From contig NZ_JXCF01000256.1 in NCBI RefSeq assembly GCF_000875895.1, positions 1 to 64,000 on the forward strand: a stretch of 64,000 nucleotides of DNA, in the 5' to 3' direction. Origin of the DNA: Staphylococcus gallinarum. GTDB lineage: Bacteria; Bacillota; Bacilli; Staphylococcales; Staphylococcaceae. Below, in pieces: positions 1-8,612 of the stretch. The position numbers and the translations under genes were made by a program. A model generated the notes under the pieces. It was not told where the DNA came from. It did no database searches and was given only the letters and a program-made list of their open reading frames with translations. Position 1 is the first letter of the stretch, and each line of letters opens with the position of its first letter.

Positions 1-50
1 CCGCCATTATCCATCTGTTATTGCTGATGTTTGATAATGGCGGTTTCTTT
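1..50 (+). terminator. Rho-independent terminator at window edge
   Basis: Inverted repeat with arms CCGCCATTATC (1-11) and GATAATGGCGG (33-43), followed by a T-rich run on the + strand. It probably ends a + strand gene lying outside the window, and it may also stop the minus-strand lipoprotein gene that ends at 52. Confidence 0.7.
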
Positions 51-51
51 A

Positions 52-957
52 TTATTTTAATAACTGTTGTTTAAAGTTTTTCGCTTGTTGTTCTACTGAA
101 ATAATATCTGCATAAATTGCTTCATCCATGGTGTAGTATATTACCTGATTATTTTGGACTGCTTTGTTATTTTTCCAAATAGATGATTTTACAAACTCAT
201 TATTAGGCTTCTTGCCATTTGCAGTTGGAATGAGTAAGTAATCACCGGCATAGTCGTTAAATTTTTCTTTAGGTACTTTCATATATTTTTCTTTTGGCAT
301 AGCTGCTTTAGCATCGGAATCTTCTGCTAGTTTGAATCCCTCATAAATAGCTTCACTACCTCTTCCAAATCTTGGACCAAATTGGTAAATATCTTTCGCT
401 TGTACATCCATTATTGAAAATGTTTTATCCTTCCCAATTTTCTTTTTAATTTCCTTACCATCTTTTGCTAATTTCTTCGATAATGTATTTGCCTGCTGTT
501 GCGCCAATTTCTCTTTATTGACTAATTTCCCTAATTCAACATGTGTTTCTTTATAATCCATATTTTGGACCTTAATTGGAACTGTAGGTGCAATTTTAGC
601 TAATTTTTTATTATTTTTATTTTCCTTATACGTAATAATTAAATCCGGCTTCAATTTTGCTGCTGCTTCTACATCTTCTGGATTAATCTTCTTTACTTTA
701 TCCATTTTCAAATATTTAGAATTCGGAAAAACATTAGTAATAGCAATTGGTGTTACACCTAGTTTTTTAAAATTACCGTAATTCGCAGTCAAATCTAACA
801 CACGTTTCGGATGTTTCGGTATCTTTACTTTACTACCATCTGATGTAACATATTCCTTACTGTCTGTATCTCCTTTAGTACTTTTACTTTCTTCCGACTT
901 TCCACAAGCTGCTAATAATAATATAAAACACAACATAACACTAATTAATTTTTTCAA
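52..957 (-). CDS. Iron-siderophore ABC transporter substrate-binding lipoprotein (FhuD-like)
   Basis: Class III (FepB/FhuD-type) solute-binding lipoprotein expected to capture a ferric siderophore on the outer face of the membrane and deliver it to a permease. The start is TTG at 957 with a GGGAGG Shine-Dalgarno. The first 20 residues form a signal peptide ending in a lipobox (LLAAC-G), so the Cys is lipidated. The phrases KHPKRVLDL and KLKPDLIITY are typical of the family. The overall pattern (short lysine-rich linker, DGKEIKKKIG, FGRGSE, YAGDYL) resembles staphylococcal FhuD2 but is clearly a divergent paralogue. No permease or ATPase is adjacent, so it probably works with a transporter encoded elsewhere. 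A Fur box lies just upstream. The exact siderophore is unknown. Confidence 0.85.
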   Translation of the reverse strand: MKKLISVMLCFILLLAACGKSEESKSTKGDTDSKEYVTSDGSKVKIPKHPKRVLDLTANYGNFKKLGVTPIAITNVFPNSKYLKMDKVKKINPEDVEAAAKLKPDLIITYKENKNNKKLAKIAPTVPIKVQNMDYKETHVELGKLVNKEKLAQQQANTLSKKLAKDGKEIKKKIGKDKTFSIMDVQAKDIYQFGPRFGRGSEAIYEGFKLAEDSDAKAAMPKEKYMKVPKEKFNDYAGDYLLIPTANGKKPNNEFVKSSIWKNNKAVQNNQVIYYTMDEAIYADIISVEQQAKNFKQQLLK

Positions 958-996
958 TATATTACCCTCCCTTATCTATTAACATCAATATTAATA

Positions 997-1015
997 GATA
1001 ATGATTATCATTTGC
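997..1015 (-). promoter_or_regulatory. Fur box upstream of siderophore lipoprotein
   Basis: The 19-mer GATAATGATTATCATTTGC matches most of the classical Fur consensus (GATAATGATAATCATTATC). It lies 40 bases upstream of the lipoprotein start, which implies iron-repressed expression. Confidence 0.85.
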
Positions 1016-1120
1016 AATATGTAATTGATATTATTTTGATAAATTAAAAAAGAAAGAATAAATATATATCCAATCAACCGAGTAAGACACAGTATCTTAA
1101 ATAATTTAAAACATAAAGAT

Positions 1121-1160
1121 AGCCAACTCAAAACATGTAAAATTTGAGTTGGCTTTATTA
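1121..1160. terminator. Hairpin terminator between lipoprotein and GNAT genes
   Basis: Arms AGCCAACTCAAA and TTTGAGTTGGCT (1121-1132 and 1143-1154) pair perfectly. The adjoining sequence is U-rich in both directions; the hairpin most likely ends the minus-strand GNAT transcript. Confidence 0.6.
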
Positions 1161-1194
1161 TAAAAATTATATTTAAACACCAAAATAACCAATT

Positions 1195-1710
1195 TTAGTA
1201 TGGTTCGAACAGATATACGTCACCAGATGCTTCAAAGTTATCATACTGTGTTTCTCTCAAAAACCCTAAAGATTTTGCTGTTCGAATAGATGGAATATTG
1301 TCAGCCTTAGTATGTGCAACAATCCTATTATCTATATGTTGGACTTTCTTAATATATTGTATAAGTGCAATACAGGCCTCTTTTGTATAGCCTTTTCGCC
1401 CATACTCTGGACTTAAACGATATGCCAAATTTAACACAACATTACCATCTAACCGCTTGTACCTTAGACCACACATGCCTATCATTACTTTCGATTCCTT
1501 TTCAATCATTAAACAATAACCAAAATCATACGCTAACCAATGTTTTATCCATTCATTCAACATTTCTTTTGTTTCACTTATCTCTCGATGTGGACCAGCC
1601 GGATTATATACGTTTGTTCTAGGATCAGCATGCAATTGATACAACGCTGTTAGATAATCTTCAGTTGGTCTAATCAGCAACAAACGTTTCGTTTCTAGTA
1701 CAATATTCAA
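1195..1710 (-). CDS. GNAT family N-acetyltransferase (RimJ/RimL-like)
   Basis: A 171-residue acetyltransferase of the GNAT superfamily. It begins with the RimJ/RimL hallmark LETKRLLLIRPTEDY. The acetyl-CoA binding region is near residues 100-115 (YRLSPEYGRKGYTKEA, a variant of R-x-x-G-x-G/A), and the C-terminal part carries the SIRTAKSLGF motif. Start is TTG at 1710 with GGGGAT upstream. The substrate (protein N-terminus, antibiotic or metabolite) cannot be read from the sequence. It stands alone as a minus-strand gene. Confidence 0.8.
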   Translation of the reverse strand: MNIVLETKRLLLIRPTEDYLTALYQLHADPRTNVYNPAGPHREISETKEMLNEWIKHWLAYDFGYCLMIEKESKVMIGMCGLRYKRLDGNVVLNLAYRLSPEYGRKGYTKEACIALIQYIKKVQHIDNRIVAHTKADNIPSIRTAKSLGFLRETQYDNFEASGDVYLFEPY

Positions 1711-1781
1711 GTTTATTTATATCCCCTTTATTTAGATAGATAGAAATTTAATCATGTTGCTAAAGTGACTTCTTATGAATT

Positions 1782-2483
1782 CTATACTGGTCTAACAGTA
1801 ATTTCATTTACATTGACATGACTTGGTTGTTGCAATGCATATATAACTGAAGATGCAATATCTTCAGGATCTAACTTCTTACGTTCGCCCCAATCTGTCT
1901 CTCCACTTAATGGTGTATCTACCATTCCAGGTGAAATACTTGTCACTCTCACTCCTGTCTTAGCTAACTCTTTTTCTAAGCCTTGTGTTATAGAATGGAC
2001 CGCTGCTTTCGTTGCACTATACATCGTACTTTTCTTTGTAACTTCGAAACCAGAAATTGAAGCAATATTAATAATATGCCCCTCTGATTGCTCTAATAAT
2101 GTCGGTAAAACCGCATTTATTCCATATAATGTACCTTTGACATTAACATCAATCATGGTATCCCATGCAGCCACATTACCTTCAGTAATAGCTGATGATA
2201 ACATTTGCCCCGCACTATTTACTAATATATCAACACTACCAAATTGTTGTTTTACCTTTGATACAACCGACTCAACCGCTTCTTGTGAGGTAACGTCTAA
2301 TATTTCTGTAACTACATCTGTTTGAGATAGCTCAGAAACTTGGCCTGCAACCTGTTTAAGGTTAACTTCATTTCGACCTGTTAAGACAACTTTGACACCT
2401 TGCTTTGCTAGGGATTTAGCTATACTCGCGCCTATACCACTACTCCCACCTGTAATGATAGCAACTTTATTTGTTAATTCCAT
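1782..2483 (-). CDS. Short-chain dehydrogenase/reductase (SDR)
   Basis: Classical SDR of 233 residues. The N-terminal Rossmann fingerprint is TGGSSGIG (about residues 11-18), followed by the NSAG structural motif. The catalytic Ser lies in INIASISG and the catalytic pair in YSATKAA (Tyr-x-x-x-Lys), then the SPGMVDTP nucleotide-binding loop. It is expected to oxidise or reduce a small alcohol/carbonyl with NAD(P)(H) in the cytoplasm. The family is too broad for a substrate call, and neighbouring genes give no pathway. Confidence 0.85.
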   Translation of the reverse strand: MELTNKVAIITGGSSGIGASIAKSLAKQGVKVVLTGRNEVNLKQVAGQVSELSQTDVVTEILDVTSQEAVESVVSKVKQQFGSVDILVNSAGQMLSSAITEGNVAAWDTMIDVNVKGTLYGINAVLPTLLEQSEGHIINIASISGFEVTKKSTMYSATKAAVHSITQGLEKELAKTGVRVTSISPGMVDTPLSGETDWGERKKLDPEDIASSVIYALQQPSHVNVNEITVRPV

Positions 2484-2652
2484 AATTACACATCCTTCTA
2501 AATTTAATAATTAACGCCTACTTATTGTGCCTATTTTATCATTTCATATTTTTTATATAAACGAATTAGTGTCATTCCATTATTAGAATATAGTTGCTAA
2601 TAAGTATATAATAGAGGTAACTATTGATGTTCTTAAAAAGGAGGATGGATAT

Positions 2653-2922
2653 ATGGAGTTTGAACAACGACTTGCAACGTTACGAGCAGCACGCGCCAGA
2701 ACCAGTTTTTCCTTTAGATTTGAAGATTTATTTGAAACAGATGAGTGGTTAAATATGACTTTAAAAGCACGTATGCACGCCGAAAAATCATTCAGAAACT
2801 TTATAACAAAGCATGACACACTGCGTATACCTTATGCATCAGAAGAACATATTCGCATGAGAATGTATAATTCTGTATACGAATACAACGAAATCAAGCA
2901 TAACTTTAAGGCATATGTTTAA
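2653..2922 (+). CDS. Small hypothetical protein
   Basis: An 89-residue soluble, charged protein preceded by a strong AAGGAGGATGGAT Shine-Dalgarno, with the ATG at 2653. No signal peptide or membrane segment. The N-terminus is Arg/Ala-rich; the middle (FSFRFEDLFETDEWLN) weakly recalls short staphylococcal DUF1413-type proteins, but I do not recognise the family with confidence. A terminator at 2971-3012 makes it a monocistronic unit. Function unknown. Confidence 0.65.
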   Translation: MEFEQRLATLRAARARTSFSFRFEDLFETDEWLNMTLKARMHAEKSFRNFITKHDTLRIPYASEEHIRMRMYNSVYEYNEIKHNFKAYV

Positions 2923-2970
2923 CGCATCAGTCAATTTCCTATCTCATATATTTGTTGCTGTTATATAACA

Positions 2971-3012
2971 AAAAGCCTACATGAACTAAATGTTTAGTTT
3001 ATGTAGGCTTTT
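2971..3012 (+). terminator. Rho-independent terminator
   Basis: AAAAGCCTACATGAACTAAA pairs with TTTAGTTTATGTAGGCTTTT (with one G-U pair), followed by T-rich sequence. It ends the 2653-2922 transcript. Confidence 0.8.
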
Positions 3013-3066
3013 CTACTATTCTTGGGCGTATAATAAATCATGAAAGGTGATACTAGGGAGAAAAAT

Positions 3067-3171
3067 ATGCAAATCATTTACAACTGTCGTTTGTGCTGTG
3101 GGCATACAGCTGACACTTACAAACATGCACACTTTCCTTTAGATGTCTACAGGGTATTAACTACTTACTAA
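3067..3171 (+). CDS. Putative 34-residue Cys/His peptide
   Basis: A short open frame with a plausible Shine-Dalgarno (AGGGAG, seven bases before ATG). The product contains a Cys/His cluster, C-x2-CC-x-H (Cys7, Cys10, Cys11, His13), with further His at 20 and 22, which could bind metal. Its last 15 bases overlap the 3' end of the convergent small gene at 3157-3348. It is too short to judge by codon use, so conservation across species would decide. Function unknown. Confidence 0.4.
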   Translation: MQIIYNCRLCCGHTADTYKHAHFPLDVYRVLTTY

Positions 3172-3348
3172 TTGAGACTTTTCCATGCCGTACTTGTATA
3201 ACTTTTCAGCATCTATATAAGATATATAATCAATACTTCTGTATCCATCTTTAATGTCATTAATGATACCTTGATTTACACCAGTATGTGTGTAAATATC
3301 ATAACTGCTTTCATTTGAAAAAATAACTTCTTCAATTACTTTTCTCAT
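3157..3348 (-). CDS. Small XRE-like helix-turn-helix protein
   Basis: A 63-residue protein starting at the ATG of MRKVIEE (3348), chosen because GGAGTGATTAAG lies directly in front; an upstream in-frame start at 3372 lacks a site. The stretch SSYDIYTHTGVNQGIINDIK followed by GYRSIDYISYIDAEKLYKYG resembles the lambda-repressor-type HTH pattern (Y-x-I-x-x-x-TG-(V)-x-Q-x-x-I-x-x-(I)-x-x-G). This suggests a minimal DNA-binding domain, although the recognition helix is unusual. No partner gene is evident. Confidence 0.6.
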   Translation of the reverse strand: MRKVIEEVIFSNESSYDIYTHTGVNQGIINDIKDGYRSIDYISYIDAEKLYKYGMEKSQLVSS

Positions 3349-3553
3349 CTTAATCACTCCGTATTTTTTCATTCGTTAAGCTTTTATCTCTTCTCTACAC
3401 TTAGTATTCTACGCCATACTTACAAAGATTTAAAGTATTTTGTGATTGTTTTCACATAATTATCACTTTTACTCAATTCTCATTGAAATTGATAGGTATA
3501 TTGTTTGACAGGTATGTTATCAATTTCACAATGTTTTTTCGCTCAAGGAATCT

Positions 3554-5347
3554 CTATCCTTTATAACCAAAGTCAGGTATATTACACCATCTTTTTCTTA
3601 AATAATGTGCCACTGCTTTCGGTCTTCTTTCACGTGTAAATATACCTTTCTTATTGCCTTGAACTCTAATAATGCCACTTGAAGTTTCAAAATCTGCAAA
3701 ATTCCAAGTCTGTTCACCAATAAATTGAGGATATTGATCAATAACTTCGTGATTTGCTTCGTAATAACGTACTTGATATTCTTCTGTAAATAATTCATCA
3801 TTAACTGAATGCAAGCCTGCTAGTGTATCTGCGCCATACTCTGTAAACATAATTGGCTTATTCGGCTGTTTTTCACTCCAACCATCAAGTTCTTGCTTCA
3901 ATGCTTTTTTAGCAGCTGCTAAATCTCCAGTTTGCGTATACCAACCATAATAACGATTTAAACATAACACATCGACTAAATCTTGTACTTGACAAACATC
4001 CGGTTGTGCCGTCAATAATGTGACAATCGTTACAGGACGTTGCTGTGGATCACAAGATCTTGCCAAGTTAATTAGTGGTTCGAAATATGCTTTCGCACCT
4101 TCTTCTGTAGATGCAGGTTCATTTGCAATAGACCACATCACGACACAAGCATGATTCTTATCACGAGCAATCAATTCTCTAATAACTGCTTCATGCGCTT
4201 CTTTAGTACCTATTTCTTTAAAGGTCTTACGATGTTCAATACCAGTTAATAATGTATCAAAGTTTAAGTGAACACCTACACCCGTTGTCTCATCGATAAC
4301 GACAATACCTTGCTCATCCGCTAGACGCATCATTTCCTCTGAATACGGATAATGTGAAGTTCGGAATGAATTTGCACCAATCCATTTTAAAAGGTTTAAA
4401 TCTAATACATTACCTACTTCATTTATACCACGTCCATGATAATACGTGTCTTCATGCTTACCGAAACCTTTGAAATAAAATGGTTGATCATTAATTAAGA
4501 ATTGGCCATTATCTACCTTTACAGAGCGAATACCCAAGCGTTCTGTATAAGTATCAATTAATTTATTATCTTCATATAATGAAACTTCAAATTGATATAA
4601 ATACGCATTTAATGGTTGCCACAAATGAGGATGGTCTACCGTTATTGTTCCTTTTTGTCCCGTTGTTTCTGTGACAACATTGTTTGCTTCATCTAATAAT
4701 CTAATACGAATATCTGTAGCGCTTTTGTTAGTCATAATATTAAAATGGACTTGTGCTGTATCCTTTGACACTTCGGGAACTAAGACAATATCTTCAATAT
4801 ATGTTTTCGGTGTTGTATAAAGTTTTACAGGTCTATGTAACCCTGCATAGTTAAAGAAATCAAAGTTTGGTGTATTCGTTTTAACCTTTTTACCAAGTTC
4901 ATCAATCGTTTCTTCATATTTTCCTACTGGAAGAGTTGTTTCATCTAAAATATTATTTACACAAACTGATAATCTATGTTTCCCTGTTGAAAATCTATGA
5001 TCTAACTCAGCTTCAAATGGCAAGAACCCGCCTTTATGCGATACAATTGCTTGACCATCAATATATACAGTAGCTTGATGTGTTGCCGAACCAAATCGTA
5101 AGACAATTCTCTCATCTTGCATCATTTCTGGAATAACAATCGTACGCTCATACCAGACATTGCCTACATGATTTCTTATTTTAGCATCTACCCCTTGATC
5201 ATTATATGAACCTGGAACTGCCATCACTAATTCCGTGTCGAGTGGTTTTGAGATATCAACCGGTGACGCATCATCTTCTAATTTAAAGTTCCAAATCCCA
5301 TTTAAATCAATAATTTGACGTTTTTCATTTATTACTGGATATAACAT
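3554..5347 (-). CDS. uidA: Beta-glucuronidase (GH2)
   Basis: Glycoside hydrolase family 2 enzyme of 597 residues (E. coli UidA has 603) that releases D-glucuronate from beta-glucuronides in the cytoplasm. Visible parts are an N-terminal jelly-roll domain (residues 1-180), an immunoglobulin-like middle domain (180-275) and a C-terminal TIM barrel. The acid/base Glu is 410 in WSIANEP and the nucleophile Glu is 503 in FTEYGAD. The Asn-x-Lys signature used for glucuronate recognition is present (GNKKG near 568), which separates it from GH2 beta-galactosidases. It lies 46 bases downstream of the symporter start-side gene end and is probably co-transcribed with it. No uxaC/kdgK-type glucuronate catabolism genes are nearby. 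Confidence 0.93.
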   Translation of the reverse strand: MLYPVINEKRQIIDLNGIWNFKLEDDASPVDISKPLDTELVMAVPGSYNDQGVDAKIRNHVGNVWYERTIVIPEMMQDERIVLRFGSATHQATVYIDGQAIVSHKGGFLPFEAELDHRFSTGKHRLSVCVNNILDETTLPVGKYEETIDELGKKVKTNTPNFDFFNYAGLHRPVKLYTTPKTYIEDIVLVPEVSKDTAQVHFNIMTNKSATDIRIRLLDEANNVVTETTGQKGTITVDHPHLWQPLNAYLYQFEVSLYEDNKLIDTYTERLGIRSVKVDNGQFLINDQPFYFKGFGKHEDTYYHGRGINEVGNVLDLNLLKWIGANSFRTSHYPYSEEMMRLADEQGIVVIDETTGVGVHLNFDTLLTGIEHRKTFKEIGTKEAHEAVIRELIARDKNHACVVMWSIANEPASTEEGAKAYFEPLINLARSCDPQQRPVTIVTLLTAQPDVCQVQDLVDVLCLNRYYGWYTQTGDLAAAKKALKQELDGWSEKQPNKPIMFTEYGADTLAGLHSVNDELFTEEYQVRYYEANHEVIDQYPQFIGEQTWNFADFETSSGIIRVQGNKKGIFTRERRPKAVAHYLRKRWCNIPDFGYKG

Positions 5348-5393
5348 TTCGTGTTGCTCCTTTCATTTATCAAAACAATTTACAATATTACAA

Positions 5394-6797
5394 TTACAAT
5401 TCTTCTCTAAGTGCTAACTCCTTAACGATTTGCTTGTGACGTTTATCAGTCAATGGATATGCAAAGAAGAATAATATTACGGCAATGAGACAGGCCGTTC
5501 CTGGAACAACAAAGTATAATACTTTTAGCCCTAATAACGTGCCAGCCGTTTGAGTTTCATTTGGCACATAACCAATGAGCATTAACGATAATCCAGGTAA
5601 GAAACCAGCCAATGCCTGTGATACTTTTCTTGTAAAGCTATAGCTAGAATAAATAATACCTTCAGATCTCATACCAGACTGCCATTGTCCATATTCAACT
5701 ACATCCGCTATAAATGCCCAAGTAACTGTATTCGGTATAACTAGGAATAATTGTGCAATCGTGTTTAACACTAGAAACGGAATTGCTTCATTGGCAAATA
5801 GTGTGAAGGTGAAAAATTGTAAAATTACAAACCCTGAAACACCAATGATTGCCGTCATCTTCTTGCCTACTTTTTTACTTAAGAAAGTAGTAATCAATAA
5901 GCCTGGAACAAGAACAAGAAAGTTCAATGTACTTACAATACCGACTAAATTAGGTTCTCCGAGGACATATTGGAAGTAATATAGCTGAGATGACTGTTGG
6001 AGGAATAAAGCCATGATTGTTAATAGTGTATATATAGCAAGAATCAAGAATGGTCTATTTTTCAGTAAGTCTTTAAAAGCTTTACGACCTAGACCTTTTT
6101 CCTTAGGTCTTTCAACAGTATGTCTCTCTTTAACACCTTTGTAACAAATAATATGGAATATAACACCACAAATCGCTAACACACCTACTGCGATAGGATA
6201 TCCTGTGGCATGATTCGGAAAAAGATTAACCATTGGAATGATTACGATACCTGAAATAAACATTGCGCCTTGTGAACCTAAGTTACGAAAGACAGATAAT
6301 TGTGTACGATCATCCGCATTAATTGTCATAGATGCAGATAATGAACCATACGGAATATTAACAAATGAATACGCCATATTGAATAACATATATGTAGCAA
6401 AAGCCCATATAACTTTACCGGTATAACTAATATCAGGCGATATAAATGTGATAACGGTCAATATAGCTAAAGGTATCGTGCCATATAAAATAAATGGTTT
6501 GAATTTACCTTTTTTACCAAAATTACGCCTATTATCAACCATCGTTCCAACACCAGTATCAACAAATGCATCAAATATTTTTGAAACTAAGAATACGAGA
6601 CCACCATAGAAAGGAGAAATACCAAGAATATCTGTAAAAAACTTGAGCAAATAGATTTGTCCCATATCAAACATCATTCCGTTACCTAAGTCTCCAAAAC
6701 CATAGGATAACTTCTCTTTAAACTTTAACCTTGGTGCTTCAATTTCTTTAAATTTCTTTAATTTCCTACTAGTTGGTTTCAATTTTGCTGTAACCAT
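5394..6797 (-). CDS. GPH-family glycoside/glucuronide:cation symporter
   Basis: Twelve-helix transporter of the glycoside-pentoside-hexuronide family (467 residues), the family of E. coli GusB/UidB and MelB. The conserved start LSYGFGDLGNGMMFD, the D-x-x-x-D pair in helix 2 (FDAFVDTGVG) and the central cytosolic loop are visible. The start MVTAKLK at 6797 is preferred over an upstream in-frame start at 6893 because AAAGAGGTAATCATT sits directly upstream. Given the adjacent uidA, glucuronide uptake is the likely role. A cre-like site flanked by an inverted repeat precedes it. Confidence 0.88.
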   Translation of the reverse strand: MVTAKLKPTSRKLKKFKEIEAPRLKFKEKLSYGFGDLGNGMMFDMGQIYLLKFFTDILGISPFYGGLVFLVSKIFDAFVDTGVGTMVDNRRNFGKKGKFKPFILYGTIPLAILTVITFISPDISYTGKVIWAFATYMLFNMAYSFVNIPYGSLSASMTINADDRTQLSVFRNLGSQGAMFISGIVIIPMVNLFPNHATGYPIAVGVLAICGVIFHIICYKGVKERHTVERPKEKGLGRKAFKDLLKNRPFLILAIYTLLTIMALFLQQSSQLYYFQYVLGEPNLVGIVSTLNFLVLVPGLLITTFLSKKVGKKMTAIIGVSGFVILQFFTFTLFANEAIPFLVLNTIAQLFLVIPNTVTWAFIADVVEYGQWQSGMRSEGIIYSSYSFTRKVSQALAGFLPGLSLMLIGYVPNETQTAGTLLGLKVLYFVVPGTACLIAVILFFFAYPLTDKRHKQIVKELALREEL

Positions 6798-6900
6798 AAT
6801 GATTACCTCTTTCCCTATAAACAAAATACCGTACATTTCACTTCTGCAAATTTTGTTTAATAGATTGTTTTTGTTAGCGATTGTGGCCAGCAATCTAATC

Positions 6901-6936
6901 TAGGTATATAGTTGTAAGCGTTTTCTTATATACCTA
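6901..6936 (-). promoter_or_regulatory. cre-like site within a perfect inverted repeat
   Basis: TGTAAGCGTTTTCT at 6913-6926 matches the CcpA cre consensus at 13 of 14 positions. It is framed exactly by TAGGTATATA (6901-6910) and TATATACCTA (6927-6936). It lies about 100 bases upstream of the symporter start, suggesting catabolite repression plus possibly a second regulator's operator. Confidence 0.6.
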
Positions 6937-7298
6937 AATTTTTTTATCTCTCACATAAGCTATTTTATGATCTAATCAAATCCCCATAGACTATATATTT
7001 GAGATCTTAAGTTCATTATATTTTTTCCATTGTAAGACTTCAACGAAAAATAACAACGTTGTTATTTTCTGTAAAAATTTAAATATAGTAAATCCATTTA
7101 TTTTTACATGCTTAAGTTCGATGGTTACTATACTTATCACTATCTTCAATAACAGAAAGATTCAATCGTTTTTTTAATGGCTCTTTGATTCTAAAATCAT
7201 GTTATGTTGTCAATTCTCCCATTGTATATCTATATTTTATTGAATCATTGATATTTTTATAAAAAAATTAACATAAATAGCAAAATCACATCAGGATG
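6937..7298. other. AT-rich non-coding gap
   Basis: Between the symporter promoter region and the AraC-type regulator's stop codon. I see no convincing reading frame, RNA element or strong terminator here. Confidence 0.5.
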
Positions 7299-8513
7299 TT
7301 AATTCCATCCTCTCTGCTCCATTCGAAATCTCAATGGTGTAATACCATAATATTTTTTAAAGCATTGTGTAAAATAACTTTGTTCGCTAAAGCCAACATG
7401 TTTAGCGATTTCTGAAATTGACATTTTCGTCCTCAGAATTAAATCGTGACCTTTTTGCAATCTCAATTCTAGAATAAATTGTGAAATTGATTTATGTAGT
7501 TCATGGTTAAATACCCGCGATAAATAACTTGGAGCTAAATCGACTTGTTGTGCTAACAGTTGTAATGTCAGTTGTTGATTCAAGTTACTTTCAATGTATT
7601 GAACAACTTTGCTAATTTTCGGACTGTATTCATTGGCTTTGATTTTCATTGCGGCTTCTGCATAATCGATTACCAATGATTGGATATGTTCATTGATTTC
7701 ATGTATATCTCTCGTCTGATGTATTCGTTTAGCATACTTTGCAGATAATTCATCTATTTTTATGAGATTTACGCCTGCCCTTTCAATAGCTTTTCTGCAT
7801 AGTGTATTTAATAAAAATGCTTTATATTGCTCATTTGATATCGTATCATCTGTCCTTCGTAATCCAACTACTGATAAATTAATATATTTTAAAATAGCTA
7901 ATGCCTCGTGAACATTGCCATATTCTACAGCAGTCAGCAATTGGTTTTCTAACTTATAGCGATATTCTAAGTCTTCCACAGCATAATCCATTTGTGCTCG
8001 TGTTTCTGCAATACCCGCTTCACTCATATGAAATTTAAAATCAATCTGCTCAATTTCATATAAAGTATTTCTATTTTTCAAAAATTGTATTGCTAATCGA
8101 CATAACTTTTTTGCTTTAACATGATGACATAACGGTATTTTTAATAAATATTGCTTTAATATACCATTATGCGAACTTGCGATATTCAACTGTTCTAAAA
8201 TATCGAAGCATTGCTGCTCATTTGGACGATGTTCAATATATGGACCAATAATATAAATCCGCTTATACTTTTTAAATTTAAAGAGCAAAAAATTTATCCC
8301 TAACCGATTACAATAGTGATAAATTTTATTACTGTTCATATTTTGTAAAAAAATCTTTAATTCATGCTTAAAGCTCTTCCGTTTTGTATTGGTAAAAGGC
8401 GTTTTTATCTTATTTGTTACACCTTTTAAATCTTCTTGCTCAAATGCTTCTAATTGAATTCCCAATAATTGTTGTGCATGTGCTTGTAATATATCTAAAG
8501 TTTCTTCATTCAA
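7299..8513 (-). CDS. AraC-family transcriptional regulator (YesN-like)
   Basis: A 404-residue regulator. Roughly 300 N-terminal residues form an uncharacterised sensory part. The C-terminal 100 residues carry a double HTH: VVQYIESNLNQQLTLQLLAQ and SPSYLSRVFNHELHKSISQF-type first HTH (here APSYLSRVF), then MSISEIAKHVGFSEQSYFTQ and FKKYYGITPLRFR. TTG start at 8513 with GGGGTG upstream. It is encoded on the same strand just upstream of the uid genes with a 500-base gap, so it may respond to a glucuronide-derived signal and activate them. That link is inference from position only. Confidence 0.85.
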   Translation of the reverse strand: MNEETLDILQAHAQQLLGIQLEAFEQEDLKGVTNKIKTPFTNTKRKSFKHELKIFLQNMNSNKIYHYCNRLGINFLLFKFKKYKRIYIIGPYIEHRPNEQQCFDILEQLNIASSHNGILKQYLLKIPLCHHVKAKKLCRLAIQFLKNRNTLYEIEQIDFKFHMSEAGIAETRAQMDYAVEDLEYRYKLENQLLTAVEYGNVHEALAILKYINLSVVGLRRTDDTISNEQYKAFLLNTLCRKAIERAGVNLIKIDELSAKYAKRIHQTRDIHEINEHIQSLVIDYAEAAMKIKANEYSPKISKVVQYIESNLNQQLTLQLLAQQVDLAPSYLSRVFNHELHKSISQFILELRLQKGHDLILRTKMSISEIAKHVGFSEQSYFTQCFKKYYGITPLRFRMEQRGWN

Positions 8514-8612
8514 AAAAACACCCCATTCCTATGATTTCATTATAGCGAAAAAATAAGAATGAGGTATATATTTTTTATATTTTGTATAAAGTCATAAAAT
8601 AACAAATTATTT

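Noticed and set aside
6798..6893. 32-residue N-terminal extension of the GPH symporter
   Set aside because: It precedes the usual GPH start region and has no SD, while AAAGAGGTAATCATT fits the start at 6797.
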